A DNA stretch of 64,000 nucleotides from Cristatella mucedo (Eukaryota > Bryozoa > Phylactolaemata > Cristatellidae), in assembly GCA_009760855.2 (NCBI GenBank), contig WPIO01000016.1, forward strand, positions 1,110,001-1,174,000, in the 5' to 3' direction. Both the position numbers and the translations under genes were made by a program. This document shows positions 13,201-23,300 of the stretch, piece after piece. Below the pieces are notes generated by a model, which worked only from the letters and a program-made list of their open reading frames with translations, searched no databases and had not been told where the DNA came from. How positions within the stretch are numbered: position 1 is the first letter of the stretch; every line of letters starts with the position of its first letter.

Positions 13201-14393
13201 CCATAAAAAAACATATAGAGTCCCTTGGTGACTTTTATACAATCTGCTAAAGTCCCATGAGCACCATTCTTAGCGAGGACTTCATTTGGTTTAAGATATT
13301 TATAACTTACCTTTGGTTCTTCAATGTCAAGCTACCAGACTTCGGTTAAAATTATGCCCAGTTGAGATGGAACTAAGTGAGTTGTTAGACTTTGGCTGCG
13401 AGCAGACTTCCGAGATTATAGGTTGGTTCTAAAGGACGATGCACCCAATCTTCTCAAGTTATCTGGACTTACAATATAGTCAAGCAGGGAATTCATGTTG
13501 TGGTTGAGAATGCTCAACTTCATCCACATCAAGCACGACTGATTAATTTCCAAACACTCACTGTATGTCTTCGATCCCAAGTATCCAATAAGCTTTCAGT
13601 AACAGATACGCTTTCAGCGATCATCCGGATTGGCTGTGAATTTTGTTACCTAACACGTTTAGTTGGTGATAATTTTTCTTTAATCGAGGTTTTTAAAACT
13701 ATTTTTAAGAATCCCCTCTCGATGTTGCTAGGGCGGTGTAAGACGTTGCCTTTCACTCAATGACTGAAAACACTTGTTAGAATACATAGGTCAAAATGTG
13801 CATTATTGTGATACAATGAATACAAACATTATACCATGTGGAAAAATCGTCGTTTGTATGCCTTGTCTATTTAACTTTTTCAGCATTCCATCAGCTACTA
13901 ACGGTAATACATACCGCTATACATTACGTCTTTTTTGATGAAATAGCTCTCTATCAGTTCTCTTGAAAGCTTAGCTACATTCTAAAATGTCATACTTAAA
14001 ACCCGACAGTATCTGCATACCTAAATTGTACGTAATTGTGACGTTACATACCCATCTAGAAATTCTTCACAAATCAATGAGAAATATTTGAAAATGTACC
14101 TTTCTTTCTAAGCTTCTGCTAATCAATGGGTATTTCAGTATGAGAGTAGTCTACTGTGCGCTTAGAGCCTCGCCAACTTCAAAGGGCAAATTGACGGCGT
14201 GTCGACATGGTCTGCCTATCAGCAAGCTCTTGGGAGTCGATTCAGATAATAAAAAACGGCTGCGACCATAAGGTAAAAAAATGCACCGTATTTCTCGCGC
14301 AGCATCTATTTACCAGAGCCTATTAGGCTAAGGTCTTGCTCGGCGAGCGGCTCTAGCATATCCGCGATGTGTTGTCGTCTTTCGATGTCAGAA
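445..14393 (-). CDS. Unidentified multi-exon gene (exons only partly resolved)
   Basis: I do not recognise this protein. Minus-strand exons with good splice sites and protein-like composition are, in transcript order: 14393-14314 (reads SDIERRQHIADMLEPLAEQD then LSLIGS, leaving phase 1), 13016-12886 (enters phase 1, GLPTLKVSNMLDDYGES, donor CGA|GTAAGG), 9889-9752, 9312-8995, 8610-8460, 4954-4708 and 554-445. The first two join in frame, and the block of three at 8.5-9.9 kb joins in frame, which is strong evidence that they are real. Phases do not connect the other gaps directly, so small exons are missing, and the last exon could belong to another gene. No catalytic motif or signal peptide is visible; short helical LLxxL-type stretches are common. 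Start and stop codons were not found. It lies downstream of RIOK1 on the same strand. Confidence 0.55.
672..965 (-). pseudogene. LINE reverse-transcriptase fragment
   Basis: A 97-codon minus-strand frame contains FLKLNDDKTHVIVMGKP, the FLKLNxDKTE-type block that follows the catalytic YADD region in CR1/L2-type reverse transcriptases. It continues with VLFPSDLSFDERISSSVKSA, matching the LGVxLDxxLSFxxHIxxxxKSA block. Only this short piece survives. A plus-strand LINE A tail (about 976-1042, ending in TTA repeats) abuts it, so two fragments in opposite orientation meet here. Confidence 0.7.
976..1042 (+). repeat. LINE A 3' tail fragment
   Basis: Contains the family signature (gcgcctagagagagatt, then aagttctctgagggcgcttt and atcaagtg) ending in ATT repeats. 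The same signature recurs about 20 times in this window. Confidence 0.75.
1358..1503 (-). repeat. SINE S1 (tRNA-derived), diverged copy
   Basis: On the minus strand this follows the S1 order: tRNA-like head, degenerate B box, 'gggcgatcc', 'gtggtgatagc' body, then 'cttctgccgctatgcaaa' and 'ggctgttgaatcagctgat'. Several bases have decayed compared with the 21.2-kb copy. Confidence 0.7.
1636..1712 (-). repeat. SINE S2 head (tRNA-like), partial
   Basis: The minus strand reads GGTTTGGCCCGGCGGTTAAG, then GTGCTCGCCC and a B box-like GTGGGCTCGAGCC. This matches heads at 20.5, 40.7, 43.3 and 56.1 kb. Confidence 0.6.
2236..2399 (-). repeat. SINE S1 copy
   Basis: Nearly full length in minus orientation. 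The head GGCACACTAGGTAAGGG is followed by a B box (GGGTTCGATTCC), the 'gcggtggtgatagcc' body, 'ctgtcgctatacaaaa' and 'ggctgtttaatcagctagga'. It ends in a T-rich tail on that strand. Confidence 0.8.
2400..4360. other. Non-coding, locally GC-rich stretch without recognised genes
   Basis: No exon with convincing splice sites was found. It contains a (CTC)n tract near 3758-3785, an 83-bp-spaced tandem duplication near 3034 and 3117, and CpG-rich sequence at about 3180-3550 with short open frames on both strands. These frames look like by-products of high GC. Confidence 0.4.
3034..3176. repeat. Two-copy tandem duplication, about 83 bp spacing
   Basis: 'gtcaagcacgtcagtgagag' begins at 3034 and again at 3117. 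Both copies continue with 'actc...cttcggg', a G-rich stretch and 'ggtcagcagaggtc'. The copies differ by small indels in the G-runs. Confidence 0.75.
4708..4954 (-). CDS. Exon of the unidentified gene ending at a triplicated 5' splice site
   Basis: Acceptor GACTCAG precedes an 82-codon open segment, entered in phase 2. It reads LLNELKDLPKDFLLEILEKV, then TDTDELIRLVEKYVSLMPRT, and ends QPAASASK before AAG|GTGAGAG. The sequence is strongly helical, with leucine/valine heptad-like spacing. I cannot name the domain. The donor lies in a 24-nt tandem repeat, so two further in-frame donors follow at 4684/4683 and 4660/4659. Use of these would add 8 or 16 residues (VRERWISK, then VRERWISQ). The exon probably belongs to the same gene as the 8.5-14.4 kb exons, but at least one linking exon is missing. 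Confidence 0.55.
6148..6403 (-). repeat. SINE S1 split by an inserted LINE B tail
   Basis: S1 body and B box (GGGTTCGAATCC) occupy 6148-6279. The missing S1 head (GCCGTGATGGCAC) reappears at about 6391-6403, beyond a roughly 110-bp LINE B 3' fragment that ends in (ATTAC)n. This is a nested insertion: LINE B jumped into S1. Confidence 0.75.
6280..6390 (-). mobile_element. 5'-truncated LINE B insertion (3' tail)
   Basis: The minus strand reads 'cgaaagccgattaggctgtg', then 'gcgctatacaaactctcctg', 'cgtaacacccacatgg' and 'ggagatacattacattac'. This is the same 3' end as the copies at 12.3, 15.5, 45.6 and 59 kb. Confidence 0.8.
7486..7990 (+). repeat. Unclassified dispersed repeat R1, interrupted by SINE S1
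   Basis: The segment 'tcccaacttgctgaacc' through 'gtgagtttagctctgcttgt', then 'cctgtcatcaagcgtcctgg' and 'agctatattttctg', is repeated at 23505-23790. A piece also occurs at 35866-35906. Copy 1 is split by the S1 SINE at about 7770-7935. No coding capacity or terminal repeats were seen. Confidence 0.65.
7770..7935 (+). repeat. SINE S1 copy
   Basis: Head GGGCCGTGATAGCCCAAGAG, then 'gtaaggtgctcgctctt', a decayed B box (GGAATCCTTC), the body 'gtagtgatagcc', 'cttctgccgctatacaaat', and 'ggctgttacatcagctaaga' before a short T-rich tail. Confidence 0.75.
8152..8197 (+). repeat. (TG)n microsatellite
   Basis: About 23 uninterrupted TG units. Confidence 0.95.
8460..9889 (-). CDS. Three-exon block of the unidentified gene with two poly-glycine runs
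   Basis: Exons 9889-9752, 9312-8995 and 8610-8460 join in one frame. The first follows a CCCCTTGCAG acceptor and reads GLESLGDRGFSSFAQKAS, then an alanine/leucine stretch and DLAPFKPQLKI; it ends CA|GTGAAT. The second enters phase 2 and is arginine- and glycine-rich, with runs of about 7 and 10 Gly encoded by (GGC)n. These runs flank VEVQEVFDVEELKEYWDE and a segment ending VYVWMP; the exon closes with a basic stretch (KSRTRKKKENKEASDSG), donor GG|GTAAAG. The third enters phase 2, reads LCLNKATKGPEVLPIRNLTN and ends PENATVL before GTGAGT. Phases match at both junctions (2/2 and 2/2). The glycine runs are probably disordered linkers. Family unknown. Confidence 0.6.
10006..10803 (+). repeat. ~800-bp (GA)n polypurine tract
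   Basis: An almost pure purine strand made of GAGA with AAGAG and GGGAG variants, interrupted by imperfect longer units ('gagatgaaatt...gagacaaatagagacaga' occurs near 10343 and again near 10673). It lies in an intron of the minus-strand unidentified gene, so the transcript carries (CU)n ending about 115 nt before the 9890 acceptor. Long RERE/SLSL frames here are low complexity, not genes. Confidence 0.95.
11537..12350 (+). mobile_element. LINE B fragment: reverse-transcriptase C-terminus plus 3' tail
   Basis: The plus frame 11537-12010 carries LGVVLDSCISFKSFIQKTVS, then LVLPQLDYCHSFLAGIQRKQ and LLKELGWLTVEQRIQSIV, followed by GLAPPYLAELL. This is the typical C-terminal end of a CR1/L2-type reverse transcriptase. 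A deletion in the AARL region and later frameshifts break it. The 3' non-coding end ('gctatacaaaactctcctgc', 'gtaacacccacagag', 'ggagttacagacgga') closes with 'tacattacatc'. The element is dead and 5'-truncated. Confidence 0.85.
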
Positions 14394-15521
14394 CTACATC
14401 CGTACGCGATCAAGTAAGCATAAACGCAGTAAATGATTGAGAATTAGTACAGCTGTTCAATGTTAGCGTCTGGATTTCTTGAACATCTTATATACGTGCA
14501 GATATATATCATGATTTCATATCATACATGCATGCAGCTACTTACAGATACATAACATTAATTCGGTTTCTTTCGTGTCTTCGAATCTGTCCACTCTTTG
14601 CCTGTCCACTTTTCCGTTTCATCATATCTTGGCTTAGAGTTGAAACTTAAGCCCATCTCCCTGACCACCCTTATGACATGAGGCCTGTAGTCAACATATT
14701 GTTTGACTAAACTAAGTCACTTCTAAGGCTTCCTGTGCATGAGTCGTAGCCCGACACGCAACTAACAAAGAAATCTTGGGAAATAAATCTAAGAAAACCC
14801 ATTTTATGTTTTTTCTGTAAAGATGTCAATTGTATTTCTAGATTATGTTATCGCATATCTAATTCATTAGCCACCTCGAGTTTACTGGCACTTTAGTGGT
14901 GATAACGGTACTGGCAAGCTTACCATCCTCCTGAGAAGTCTGACGGCCTCCAATCGACTCAGAACAGTAGCTGGGAGATCTGTTGAGTGTTCTGAGCACA
15001 CGCCAGCAGTGCGGATGCCCACAGGAGAGGCTGCATACCGAGCCGTCGCGTGAGCACTTGAACTCAGCCATCGCTGATCTATAGAAGACAAGCGTCACGA
15101 GCAGCCCATCGAAGCCAGTCCGGACTTGATAAATTCAAAGGGAAATTATAGAGGGCCTTTCAAACTTCCAAGAATCTTTTCGCAAGGTATTACCACACTC
15201 ACACTCACTTAACACAATTGTTTAGGGACAGTCGCAACACAACAGCCGGCCTTCAACGGAAGCATTGCGATTGAAGGGAATGCAGACACCGCTCCGTGCT
15301 TAAACTCGAACCATGCTGCGCATTTTGCCTAATACTCACAATAATTTCCGGGTTGAACATATACTGATAATCCTTGCACCAGCTCATGAGGCAAACAGGG
15401 TGGGCTGGTTATAGCGCTCAACCGGATGTGGAACTGGCCGCCATATTGTAGTTGTTCCCCTGGCAACCAATCAAGCGACCTTGGCCTTAGAAGTTATATG
15501 GGTTGCAAGTGGCCGGCACTT

Positions 15522-15745
15522 GTATCTCCGTCTGTAACTCCACAAAGTCAGAAAAACTGACTGCGTGGGTGTTACGCAGGAGAGTTTTGTATAGCGAACT
15601 CACAGCCTAAGCGGCTTTCGGTACGCATTCGGTAGCTAAGAGACTTCGTCTCACGCAACAAAGAGAAAGTGGGAACCATAGCAGAGTCAGGAGAGCAGTT
15701 GAGGTAGTGACTTGCGTTCTTGATGCCGAGATCGGTTTACGTAAT
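15522..15745 (-). mobile_element. LINE B 3' end, minus orientation
   Basis: Reverse complement of the LINE B tail: starts 'tgtatctccgtctgtaactc', continues 'gtgggtgttacgcaggagag' and 'cctaagcggctttcggta', and runs into 'caacaaagagaaagtgggaa'. Confidence 0.8.
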
Positions 15746-17679
15746 TTCTCCTTTACTCAGTCCAAAATGAGTCGCAGTCTTTTCTGGCACTCGCTAAGGA
15801 ACAGTCGGCTACCTTGTTCACGGGAATCAGTTATCGACTCAATTTCCCTCGGTCATCAACAGTCAAGAGTATTCTTTCCACACTTGTCACTGATGGAGGG
15901 CATGGCGCCCTGCCTTGCAGCGGAGAATGCTCCAAGCGGCGGTTTTTGGCTCTCTCAGTAGCCCACGCCTTCCACCGTTATATAGCCAAAGCCGGGGCAC
16001 GCGGAAGCGCCCGACCAGCGATCGGCATCGAGGCTTGGTCCACTCGCGGACTTGTACAGGGTGTTAAAAAGCCCGCAAGTGGTGCGATAGCCGCTAGGAC
16101 TCTTCTGTCGCTATATAAATGAGGCTGTTGAATGAGACGACCTTTTCTGTACTCAATTATACTCTATCTAGTTATCTATCTCTCGTCTACCTCTTTCTGT
16201 GCTGCCGGTCTTGCCGGCTGTGTGTTTCGCTACCTCTTCTGTACCATCAGAAGTTCTGAGAACAAGTATTTCCTTCCTTTCTCTTCTTTCTGAATATCTG
16301 CCTTGTACTGGCAATGCGCTGATACACCCGCCCCCTCTGCGATCACGATATGCTTTCGTAATCAGATCGTCTTGGAACTGCAGATTGCCAAAGGCATGCT
16401 TCGAAAGAGATACTGCTCTCGCCTTCGGTCAACAAGGTCAACTTCCGTTAAACAGAAAAGCGACAAAAAGCAAAATCAAGTCACACTCGGCTAATTTTTA
16501 TGCACCTCAAAACTCAAATCGTCTATAGTTTCTGCTGCCAATATCAACGCTATCCTCACACCCATGAGATTTCTGCATGATTTTCAGCCACCAGTTGTCG
16601 TAAATCAAGCACTAAACGCAAACACGTTCTAGCAAGGACATAAGTACCCAAACGGATTGCTCAGCGGTTATGGTTTTTGTTAAAGCGAACAGCCTGCAAG
16701 ATTAAAAAGAAGAAACTGGTACGTGCGCATGAGCATCTGAGCATATAAATAAAGGAAGGCTGTGAGCTATTGGTAGGTTTTAAACTTCCTCTCTTTAAAG
16801 ATACCGGGCTGAAAGCCGGCTATAATACCAACAATAGCTATATGACGATGACATATATATATATATATATATATCGGTATACGCCGTGCTTTTCAAAACA
16901 GTACTCTCAAAGCAAGGGCGACTTAGAATCGCTTTTAGTGGCCAATAAAAAAAATGCTTCTCACGAAATGAAGCCAGAGAAGTTCATAGCTGTAGTTTCA
17001 GAATAGCAGATAGAGGTGACATAATTACCTAATACTGTAAGTAGCAGCACACACAGTTCTTCCACCTTGTTCCCCAGCATTAGCAGCAATGTAGGATATG
17101 CTAGAATGATTTGCCAAAACTGGTGCACCTACGGATTACCACTTATCAACGGCTTACGTGTGGCCGATTCGACTACAGTGATTGGTCGCACAAGTCAGTG
17201 CAGAAGCAAATTCTGCATCACGTTGTAAGAATCAGGAACCTTGACATTCTAGAACAAATAGATCTATCACCAGCTTTTAGCAAACAAAAAAGATTGCTAA
17301 TCTACTGAGAGAACGTGACGCATAGAGAAGGCATATACCCTGAAGTAGCTTTTCTAAATAACGACCCATTCAGCAGTAGGTCATCACGGTCAACCGAAGG
17401 ACTCACTTTAATTCGCTGTTGGAATGGGAGAGATTCAATTGCCTCTATAGCTCGCTCAGCTCAGCTTCGCCTGCACTGCTCAATTCACTGTATTAAATTA
17501 CTGTCCGCACCGGTATAAATGCAATGCAAAAGCTTACTAAGCAAATATGTCAAGTGCCCAAGAACTGCAGCAGTGTTTACAAAGATTATTAACGATGGAC
17601 AGACATTGTGCACCACAAGATCACACAGCAGCTTCTACGGTTCGAGTGTGCAAAGCTCGAGAGGGAAGGGACAAGAACG
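15746..17679. other. Intergenic stretch, no gene recognised
   Basis: Between the unidentified gene and the RIOK1 3' end. It contains the partial S1 SINE at 16.1 kb and an (AT)n run near 16853-16873. Short open frames on both strands lack splice or family support. Confidence 0.4.
16075..16135 (+). repeat. SINE S1, 3' portion only
   Basis: Body 'gtggtgcgatagccgctagg', then 'ctcttctgtcgctatataaa' and 'gaggctgttgaat'. The tRNA-like head is absent. Confidence 0.6.
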
Positions 17680-17685
17680 TTTATT
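17680..17685 (-). terminator. RIOK1 polyadenylation signal AATAAA
   Basis: The minus strand reads GGAATAAACG about 165 nt past the RIOK1 stop codon. It is the nearest canonical signal, giving a short 3' UTR. Confidence 0.6.
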
Positions 17686-17850
17686 CCTCGAAAACGTTTG
17701 CAGGTAGCAGCGAAGGCCATCGGTGACGGAGGTCAGCAGCAGCCACAGACCACGATGTTCTATATCGAGAGAAGACAGTGGAGATCTGGGGAACAGCCTC
17801 GCTCCTGATCTCGCCGGCTGGCTCTCGAATGCTGGCCGTGACAGCTCCAG

Positions 17851-20310
17851 CTACTTCCCTTTGACCACTTTCTCTTTCCGTTTCTTGACGTGCTTTGGCA
17901 CCTTGGTCTTGCGCTTTTCGGCCTTTGCGTCTTTGGCAGCTTTCTTTCGCTCCTGAAATTAATCACTCGCGAATAAACTGGCGATTGCACGCACTATACA
18001 GGCTCTCTCGAGCCAGCGGCGGCAGTCATCTGGTAAAACACTCGAACGAGCTGCTCTCCGGGCAAGCAAGCCCAGCCGCAACACGGAGCTAGTGCCCTAG
18101 ATGGGCTAGATTGGTCCAGTTACACAGAACTAGGCACACGACCTTCACAGGTGCTCACATTGAAAGGCCTAGGAGCAAAGCCAACAGCAAGCGATGCTAA
18201 AAAGATTTTTGCATCTGTTCTTCTACTCATGTTCGAACAGATTAGAAATTCAACCACACACAAATATTAATCGTTGCCAGAAAACAACACCGACCGCTGC
18301 CTTCTCCACTAGACAGCAAAATATAGCATAATCACGGTATTGCATGTACAGGCAGGATGAAATGCAGCTCGTCAAAAAAAATGCCAGCGTTTTGCAAATG
18401 CACAACTGAATCCAAAACTTGAAACTGGTGTAAGGTAAGATTACACTACCGCTGCATTCAGCTGTTCACGCCGCCGAGATTGAGCCTTCTGATTGGCTGC
18501 TGGGTAAGCATGGGACAAAGTAGCATCCCAGGATTTGGTGGTGCCACCCTGCACCGAAGGAGCAAGAAGGCGGAAGTGCTTGACTGCTGGAATATGATAG
18601 GTCACACATGCTATATATTAGCTTGTTGGTCATACAGCGACAAATCAAGGCACGACATCAATGATCTCTCTTGGTAACTGATAGAACCCAACTTTCTGCT
18701 GTCGAACAATAGCAGCTAAAAAAAAAAGCCCAATGGCAGCCAAGGAGCACTCCAAATGCCAATGCCGCTGTACAAGCTTCGTGAAGAGACCAGCGATACT
18801 CAACTGGATTCCGTCTGTGTGTGTAGTAGTAGTAGTGATAGTACTGCTCACACGTGGGCTCGAATGATGTCACCAAGCCATCAACAACCATAGCCGTGTG
18901 TAAAATGCAGAAGAAAAGTGACCCAACGGCTGACCCCTGCGCATACCCCTTGCCTCGCCCAAAGAAAGGACTTCACGAGCAGATAGGCGAGTGCAGGAGT
19001 CTGCGTGCATCTTCCTTACAGATAAACCTGTCCAATGCGCGACCAGAATCACTCGTTCGTTGCAAAGGGTTTCGCGGTTTCCGCCGCAGCATCTAACGAG
19101 GCAGGCAGGCAGGAGAGTTGCAGTAATGCAAGTCGTCCCTCGGCTTTCCAGCCTCACTCGTCGCGAGCATGCGATCCGTACGTCGATCGCTGTCCTACCC
19201 CCAATAGCAGGCATCGACCTGGGCCGCCCGTTATTCCTACACCGCCTGACCGTCAACGACGACGAAATTATGTCCAACTCTATGAGCAACCACCTAGCTG
19301 GCGTCGAATAAACAATAATAATAAATAAATAATATAAGAGTGAGCTACAAAGTTTCTTTACAGGCGTGTCTTGCCGGCCCTACATGAAAATCTCGTGGGT
19401 CTTGCACCACACAGATGAAATCCTGGCTCTCAGACTGAATTGCATCTCGGATCTCCTCCTCCTCCTCCTCCCCCCCCCACCGTGATGTTGGTGGCCATGA
19501 GACATCAGCTGCAGCAGGCTGCCACAGCAGCTCCGCAGGACGAGCGAGCGCACCTCACCTTTCGCTCGATTGCTGACTCGCCTCGAGGTCGCACAATCGT
19601 GGGACCATCGGACGTGCCCTTCTCTTCATCGTTGCAATCGCTGCCACTGTCGTCACTGCCGCTGTCGCTTTCCGAGTCACTGCAGCTGCCTGCCTTCGAC
19701 CTCGCCGGTGTGACAAAGGTGCAGCGAAGCGGAGACGTCACCGAGACCCCGACAGCGCCGACACCGGCAGCAGCGTCCGGCTCGCACGTGTCCCTTGAGG
19801 CGGGGCACGGCCGGTCGGCAGCCGAGGCTTGGCCGGAGGCGCCGCCCGAGCTGACCGCAGAGCGAGGCTCTGACAGCAGGGCAGGAGTGGTGCGCACCGC
19901 CGACAGGTCGGCAGCAAGACCGGTGATGGTGCTGTACACGAGATCCCGACGCAGTTGCCTCGCATCGCGACTGGACGTCAAGGCTGTGTCGTCACCTCCA
20001 TGTCTACTGCCAGACAAGGCCTTTGCTATGTCAGCCTCAAAATCAACCACCTGGCCAAGGTTTTGTGGAATGAATACATTCTTAAACACTTCCTCGTCAA
20101 CCTACAAGACCGAAGACTTCTGGCTATTGGATGTGACAGTATGTAAATCGCCCATCATAAACAAAATAAGTAAGCTAAGCTAACAAACTTGTAAAGCCTG
20201 TACACAAATGCACACCGACTCACATGCAACCGCACTACCTCACGCACCCACACGTACACATCTTCACACACGCATGTCTGCACGTGCACAGGTGCATGCA
20301 CACGGACTGG

Positions 20311-20384
<74 letters not shown>

Positions 20385-23300
20385 TGTGGGTATGTGTTTG
20401 TGTCTCGTGGCTATGAACTCGCTAGCAACGACAGACACAGCTGCATCGGTCACCCACAAAAATACTTCATTTGTATAGCAGCTTAAAAGAATTTAATCTT
20501 TATCCAGGTGCATTGCATTTGCTGCAGCGCTCGAGCCCACGACTCGTTAAAAGGCAAGCACCTTACTCCTAGGCCGAAACCGAGGTCGTGTCCTCTCTGT
20601 ATAAATGCATGTCTTTTCACTTAGCTCAAACCGGACCTTTCCCACCCACCACAGAAGCCACCATAAAAAGACAGTTTGTGCATTAGCATTATATAAAGAA
20701 AAACCAGCGCTAGCATGAGGTCGGTTGGAATCTGTAGCACCTGTAGCAATCACAATACAAAAATCCTGTTAGCACGACAGCTAGAGCTCTATGCCATGTT
20801 ATGTTGTTTACCCCATGATACCACTCACCACTCGATCGTGTTTCCTTTGCAGCAAATGTAAAGTGCCTAGAAAGAGATTGAGTTCTCTGAAGGCGCTTTG
20901 TCAAGTGTATTATTATTATTATTATTATTATATGCAAAGAGGCGCCTGGCCATCAGCTCAGCTAGACTTGAAGTGTAACACCAATGACTCAGCTGGCTCT
21001 GATGCAGCTCTCCATTAGGATAACAGGTCAAGAAACACGAGTAAGCCTAGGGAATTCTAATTCTTTACAGCCTAGAAACCCCAAATCGTGGTGGTAAGAA
21101 CAAGTCAGTGAACCAAATCTATGTACAGCAATTTACATGTGCTGTAGTGGACGCACGTCGTTTGCTTTGGGATAGCATGTTTTTCATGACCTCGGTCACG
21201 AGGTCATGGGATCGAAAAAAAATCCTAGCTGATTAAACAGCCTCTTTTTGTATAGCGACAGAAGAGCCTTTACGGCTATCACCACCGCTTGCAGTGACGA
21301 TAAAGGATTGCCCACCGCCGGAATCGAACCCATGACCTCGGTCCCGAGGTCGGGAAAGCAACCGCCTTACCTAGTGTGCCATCACGGCTTGACCCATTAT
21401 ACAACCACACGGTACTTGCTTGCCTCTAGGACGAGCTAGTTAGGCTATCAACTGACCGCTCGTGGCACTGTTCTTCTTATTCCCAACTTTACAAATTGGA
21501 CCACGCTTTCGAATTCTGTCACCACCTGCAATGACTTCCCGTCAGTTAAGTCTAACCTAAAAACCCAATCGTTCTGCTCAGCTTTGCTGCACATCAGAAC
21601 TTTTCTCTTTTTTTTGCCCCGTGTGCTTTTCGTGCTAACCTGTACACGATTCAGTGCATGCTACTTACTAACCGGGGGCTCTAATAATCTGTAGTCATGA
21701 GTGTCTTCTTTTGTGATTGTGCATGCTAACCAAACCAAGATAATTGTTGCTTGTGCATGCTTTTCTTCTAAGCATGATACCGCACACATCACTCATCCTA
21801 GGTCATCGCTCCTCTTTTAGCGAGTTGTAAAGCTCTTTCATGGAGATCTGGTTCTGCTGAGGTGTGTTACAAACTACTATTTTCATTACTTTTATTTATA
21901 TCATTATTAGTGTTATTCTTCCTATCATTATTATAGCTTGCTGGCATTACGTGCACGAGTCACGATCCAAAGCATATACAATGTAAGCAGGCTGATGTTG
22001 TCGGGATGAAAAAGAAAAAGAGCAACTTGCCTTCTCCTGAGCAGTGCGATCCGTGTCCGACCTCGCTGCTGCCATGCTCATGCAGCGATCCAGGTAGGCA
22101 TCGATATTTGCAGAAGTGATGGTTGGATCCGTAACGAAGTCGAACAGCTCCTTCACCGTGAGTGCGCAAACACCTAAGTTAGGCAAGTGGCTTTAAAACG
22201 CCGACGCCCAATCATGACTGTTGGCCAGCGGTCGACCGCCCATCGCAAGGCAGGCAAGCAGGCCAGCACAGAGCGGTCAGCACTGGATCGCAGCAAGCTA
22301 GCAGAATCAGGATAATCACTTTCGCACCTGCCTTTCTCAGGAAATCTCGTATACACAAATGCTATCTAACAGGTGGCAAAACCAGGCCATGGCTACAGAT
22401 TGCAAATCAGATATGCCACGAAAGACCAATCAAATTACTAGGTCTCACCGTTCTTAGCAAAGAAGTCGTTAATGTTGGTGATGTCCTTACGAAGGAAATC
22501 CAAAGCGTGCGGATGATCGTGCTCCACCGACTGCGACACATCAATGACGTACGCTGAGCCGTTGTGATAGAGTAAATTGTACTCCGACAAGTCTGCATGC
22601 ACGAGTCGGCAGTCACAGTACAGAGTACGCAGCATTCGTACACACTGCAGGTACAGCTCTCGTGCTTTGGACTCTGTCAAACGAAAGAAATGCGTGTGAG
22701 CGCGAAATCGACGGAAAAGAAAAAGCAAGAAAAAAGAAAAGCCAAGAAAAGCAAGCGATGAAGACGAGAGCAGCGGCGGCAGCAGCGCAGGATGCGAGCA
22801 GGTGGCTACAAAGTGAACAAGGATTTTTACATCATTAACATACCACTAGGCAACTGATGCAGCATTCTTCCCACCTGAACTGTGCAAAACGTATCTCAAG
22901 CAAAAACAGTACCACTCCGCATGCCATGGACATATGGAAACTTCCGAGGTTTGGTCCCGTGCTATCACTATTTTGCTCGGGTACAACTGAACTTGCCTCT
23001 ACAGCATGCACTATCGTGGCAGTGGATGATTATGAAAGATGATTTTGAAAGAAGCAAGATATAAAATCCCTAAGACATCTTCAGCTACAGTCAAGTCGGC
23101 CTACTATCAGCAACGTACTATCGCAAAAAGCCAGCTTAGGCAAGGATACCACTACCTAGCTGATCATACATTTGTGACATCGTGTTTAAGACTTCTGTAA
23201 CTCACTACTCACAGGTCTTCCGGCAACAAGACGTAGCAGCTGGTGCAAAACTCGGGTAGGCCTACCTGTCGAGGACTTTATCACATTACAACATTACTAC

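Noticed and set aside
14924-15098. Open frames on the minus strand ending at a good donor ATG|GTAAGC, considered as a first exon of the unidentified gene
   Set aside because: Neither long frame leaves in the phase needed by the exon at 14393, and the phase-compatible frame has a stop. Kept out for lack of support.
20155-20486. VCVCVC/HTHTHT open frames, also at 43.0-43.2 and 48.65-48.92 kb
   Set aside because: Translations of (CA)n microsatellites.
21214-21390. tRNA gene call from B-box sequences (also at 2.3, 6.2, 46.2 and 54.8 kb)
   Set aside because: No cloverleaf can be drawn; heads belong to a repeated family with a common body and tail, i.e. SINEs.
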